This document shows, piece by piece, positions 7,595-9,420 of a stretch of DNA of 9,420 nucleotides; within the stretch, counting starts at the first letter, position 1, and every line of letters starts with the position of its first letter. The DNA is from CAHJXF01 sp038240015. GTDB lineage: Bacteria > Pseudomonadota > Gammaproteobacteria > Burkholderiales > Burkholderiaceae_D. Location of the stretch: contig JBBSEF010000103.1 of assembly GCA_038240015.1 (NCBI GenBank), positions 1-9,420 of the forward strand, read 5' to 3'. The notes beneath the pieces were generated by a model. That model was not told where the DNA came from. It made no database searches and saw only the letters and a list, made by a program, of their open reading frames with translations. The position numbers and the translations under genes are program-made.

Positions 7595-8630
7595 TCGAGG
7601 GCCCTTGGCATGCCCCGTCGTACCCGTTCGGGTTCCCTTGCTGCCAGCGCCACGAGTCGGCGCACATACGATCCACATCGAAGCGCGCGCGCCAGCCGAG
7701 CCGCGTGGCTGCGTGCTTCACGTCCGCATAGCAGCTCGCGATGTCGCCCGGTCGTCGCGGGCCCACCGCATGCGCGATCGACCTGCCCGCCGCCTTCTCG
7801 AACGCGGCGATCATCTCGCGCACGGTGGTGCCGCGGCCGGTCCCGAGGTTGATCGGCTCGGCGCCGGACAGATTCCCCAGCCGTTCGAGCGCGGCGAGAT
7901 GGCCGCACGCGAGATCGACGACGTGGATGTAGTCGCGCTCGCCGGTACCGTCGCGCGTCGGGTAGTCGTCGCCGTGAATGGTGACGCGCGCAAGCTTGCC
8001 GACCGCGACCTGTGCGACATAGGGCATCAGGTTGTTGGGCATCCCCGCCGGATCCTCGCCGATCAGCCCGCTCTCGTGCGCGCCGACCGGGTTGAAGTAG
8101 CGCAACAGCGCGATGCGCCAACCCGGGTCCGCAATCGCGACATCGGTGAGGACGCGCTCGATCATCGCCTTGGACGCACCGTAGGGATTGGTGGTCTGGA
8201 TCGGAAAGTCCTCGCGGATCGGCAGCGCATGCGGCGCCCCATAGACGGTGGCCGATGAGCTGAAGACGAGGCGCTTGACGTTCGCGCGGCGCATGGCATC
8301 GACCAGCACCAGCGTGCCGTTGACGTTGTTGTCGTAGTACGCGAGCGGCTGCGCGACCGATTCGCCCACCGCTTTCAGCCCTGCGAAGTGGATCACCGCA
8401 TCGATGCGCTGGGCGGCGAACACGCGATCGAGCGTTTCTGCATCGCGCACATCGGCCTCGATGAACACCGGCTCGCGACCCGCGATGCGCGCGATACGCG
8501 CAACGGCTTCGCGCTTGCTGTTGACGAGGTTGTCGAAGATGACCGGCGTGAAGCCGGCGGCAATCAACTCCACGCAGGTGTGAGATCCGATGTAGCCGGC
8601 GCCGCCGGTGATGAGAATGCGGGAGGACAT
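7560..8630 (-). CDS. galE: UDP-glucose 4-epimerase
   Basis: Extended short-chain dehydrogenase that interconverts UDP-glucose and UDP-galactose using bound NAD+, supplying galactose for polysaccharide or LPS and serving the Leloir pathway; cytoplasmic. The Rossmann motif GGAGYIG is at residues 9-15. The catalytic serine block SSSATVYG is at 124-131 and the Y150-x3-K154 pair lies in NPYGASK. Substrate-loop landmarks RYFNPVGAH and the late RPGD (293-296) are present. Length is 356, about 18 longer than usual: after the normal ending NPNGY the frame runs on for about 19 residues with no family character, into the 3' end of the convergent gene (35-bp overlap). The start ATG at 8630 has no Shine-Dalgarno sequence. 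It is separated from rpoC by a terminator, so it probably has its own promoter. Confidence 0.95.
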   Translation of the reverse strand: MSSRILITGGAGYIGSHTCVELIAAGFTPVIFDNLVNSKREAVARIARIAGREPVFIEADVRDAETLDRVFAAQRIDAVIHFAGLKAVGESVAQPLAYYDNNVNGTLVLVDAMRRANVKRLVFSSSATVYGAPHALPIREDFPIQTTNPYGASKAMIERVLTDVAIADPGWRIALLRYFNPVGAHESGLIGEDPAGMPNNLMPYVAQVAVGKLARVTIHGDDYPTRDGTGERDYIHVVDLACGHLAALERLGNLSGAEPINLGTGRGTTVREMIAAFEKAAGRSIAHAVGPRRPGDIASCYADVKHAATRLGWRARFDVDRMCADSWRWQQGNPNGYDGACQGPSIRRGWIASREW

Positions 8631-8636
8631 GGAGGG

Positions 8637-8642
8637 ATTATC
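8637..8642 (-). promoter_or_regulatory. Candidate -10 element giving a leaderless galE transcript
   Basis: GATAAT (5 of 6 to consensus) ends 6 bases before the galE ATG, so transcription would begin at about the start codon; no Shine-Dalgarno sequence is present. No good -35 is found at 16-18 bp (CAAGCA at 17). An inverted repeat CACGG-5-CCGTG (8647-8661) sits in the spacer and could be an operator. The rest of the 8643-8815 gap holds no gene that I can support. Confidence 0.35.
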
Positions 8643-8815
8643 GGTTCACGGCAATCCCGTGCTTGCAGCGCGCTTGTTTTGAACGGAGAGGAATATGACT
8701 CTCCTTCCTCAGCAGGCGTGGCAATACAGACTATGCAGTCAACGGATGGCGCTTCTGGGAATGTCGGCTTCCGCATCAAACGAGCTGGCGGTCGCTCGAG
8801 TCCTTTCGTCGTTAG

Positions 8816-8844
8816 AAAAAAACCCGAGGCATCTCTGCCTCGGG
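8816..8844 (-). terminator. Intrinsic terminator of the rpoBC transcript
   Basis: On the minus strand, CCCGAGGCA and TGCCTCGGG form a perfect 9-bp stem with a 4-base loop, followed at once by seven T. It lies 46 bp after the rpoC stop codon and separates RNA polymerase transcription from galE. Confidence 0.95.
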
Positions 8845-8890
8845 CTGCTTGGCTCGCCGACCGATCACGCAGTCGACTATCACTCGTGCA

Positions 8891-9420
8891 TCAGGACTCG
8901 GCCGTCTCCGCCGCAGCTTCGCTCGCAACCGCCAATGCCTCCAACTCCGCCTGCGCCGCCAGCTCCCGGTCCTTGGCCTCGGACGCTTCCTTCGCCTTCC
9001 TGGCGATGTGGAACGCGAGACCGGTACCTGCCGGGATCAGTCGGCCGACGATGACGTTCTCCTTCAAGCCACGGAGTTCGTCGCGCTTGCCCATGATCGC
9101 GGCTTCGGTGAGAACGCGCGTGGTCTCCTGGAACGATGCGGCCGAGATGAACGAGTCGGTCGACAGCGACGCCTTGGTGATGCCGAGCAGGATGTTCTGA
9201 TGGATCGCGGGCCGCTTGCCGGCCGCGATCGACGCATCGTTCTCGTCGAGCAGATGCGAGCGTTCGACCTGCTCACCCTGGATGAAGCGCGTCTCGCCCG
9301 GATCGACCACCTGCACCCGGCGCAGCATCTGACGCACGATCACTTCGATGTGCTTGTCGTTGATCTTCACGCCCTGCAGGCGATAGACGTCCTGCACCTC
9401 GTCGACGATGTAGCGCGCCA
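8891..9420 (-). CDS. rpoC: RNA polymerase beta' subunit, C-terminal 175 residues (cut by window edge)
   Basis: Beta' carries the RNA polymerase active centre. This part is its C-terminal region, close to where the omega subunit binds. The visible protein begins in ARYIVDEVQDVYRLQGVKIN, continues KHIEVIVRQMLRRVQVVDPGETRF, and holds the very conserved SFISAASFQETTRVLTEAAI and GLKENVIVGRLIPAGTG blocks. It ends in an alanine/glutamate-rich tail typical of proteobacterial beta'. The frame continues beyond 9420. In betaproteobacteria rpoC usually lies a short way upstream of rpsL; here about 5.3 kb separates the two genes. Confidence 0.97.
   Translation of the reverse strand, partial: ARYIVDEVQDVYRLQGVKINDKHIEVIVRQMLRRVQVVDPGETRFIQGEQVERSHLLDENDASIAAGKRPAIHQNILLGITKASLSTDSFISAASFQETTRVLTEAAIMGKRDELRGLKENVIVGRLIPAGTGLAFHIARKAKEASEAKDRELAAQAELEALAVASEAAAETAES

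Noticed and set aside
6314..7678. Minus-strand open frame of 454 codons opposite the 509-residue gene
   Set aside because: Arginine/glycine-rich composition typical of an antisense shadow, no Shine-Dalgarno sequence, and it crosses galE's 3' end; the plus-strand frame has clear membrane helices and a good Shine-Dalgarno sequence.
8564..8779. Minus-strand frame of 71 codons between rpoC and galE
   Set aside because: Overlaps the galE start region out of frame, has no Shine-Dalgarno sequence and no recognisable pattern.
8695..9054. Plus-strand frame of 119 codons preceded by GGAGAGGA
   Set aside because: The Shine-Dalgarno-like run is half of an inverted repeat (8685-8704); the product is low-complexity proline/arginine and lies antisense to rpoC and through its terminator.

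Overview
The window looks like chromosome from a GC-rich betaproteobacterium, probably Burkholderiales-like. This rests on the sequence style of the ribosomal protein S12, EF-G and EF-Tu products and on the order rpoC ... rpsL-rpsG-fusA-tuf, all on the minus strand. Genus cannot be decided from this sequence alone.

Layout from right to left, which is the direction of transcription of the core genes. The 3' end of rpoC (9420-8891) is closed by a textbook intrinsic terminator (8844-8816). galE (8630-7560) follows on the same strand, apparently from its own promoter. An unrecognised 509-residue membrane/coiled-coil protein (6065-7594) is convergent with galE, and their 3' ends overlap by 35 bp. 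After an accessory segment (about 3849-5942) comes the str operon: a consensus-like sigma70 promoter (3831-3803), a leader of about 190 nt, rpsL (3607-3227), rpsG (3072-2602), fusA (2504-399, GTG start) and the 5' third of tuf (333-1).

The accessory segment is the interesting part. It is about 2.09 kb, bounded by imperfect terminal inverted repeats (shared core TGTCTCAGTTT, then TGTAACA). These are flanked almost exactly by a 9-bp direct repeat (CATCTGGCC at 3839-3847 and 5943-5951), which looks like a target-site duplication. It encodes no recognisable transposase or recombinase. Its cargo is: a 79-residue basic protein with a KGG-like C-terminus, apparently from a leaderless mRNA and with its own terminator; a 164-residue coiled-coil plus HARE-HTH-like winged-helix protein; a strongly structured stretch of about 210 nt; an AT-richer gene for an Mrr-like PD-(D/E)xK nuclease domain that looks like the C-terminal part of a larger methyltransferase-nuclease, running in frame into a small protein with its own Shine-Dalgarno sequence; and a convergent phage-like small gene that starts next to the right inverted repeat.

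The simplest reading is a non-autonomous (transposase-less) cassette carrying DNA-binding and restriction-type cargo, inserted between the divergent 509-residue gene and the str operon, just upstream of the intact str promoter. The core genes (RNA polymerase, S12, S7, EF-G, EF-Tu) are ordinary translation and transcription machinery. The cassette cargo may be a small defence or modified-DNA-related module, or the decaying remnant of one; the sequence alone cannot decide.
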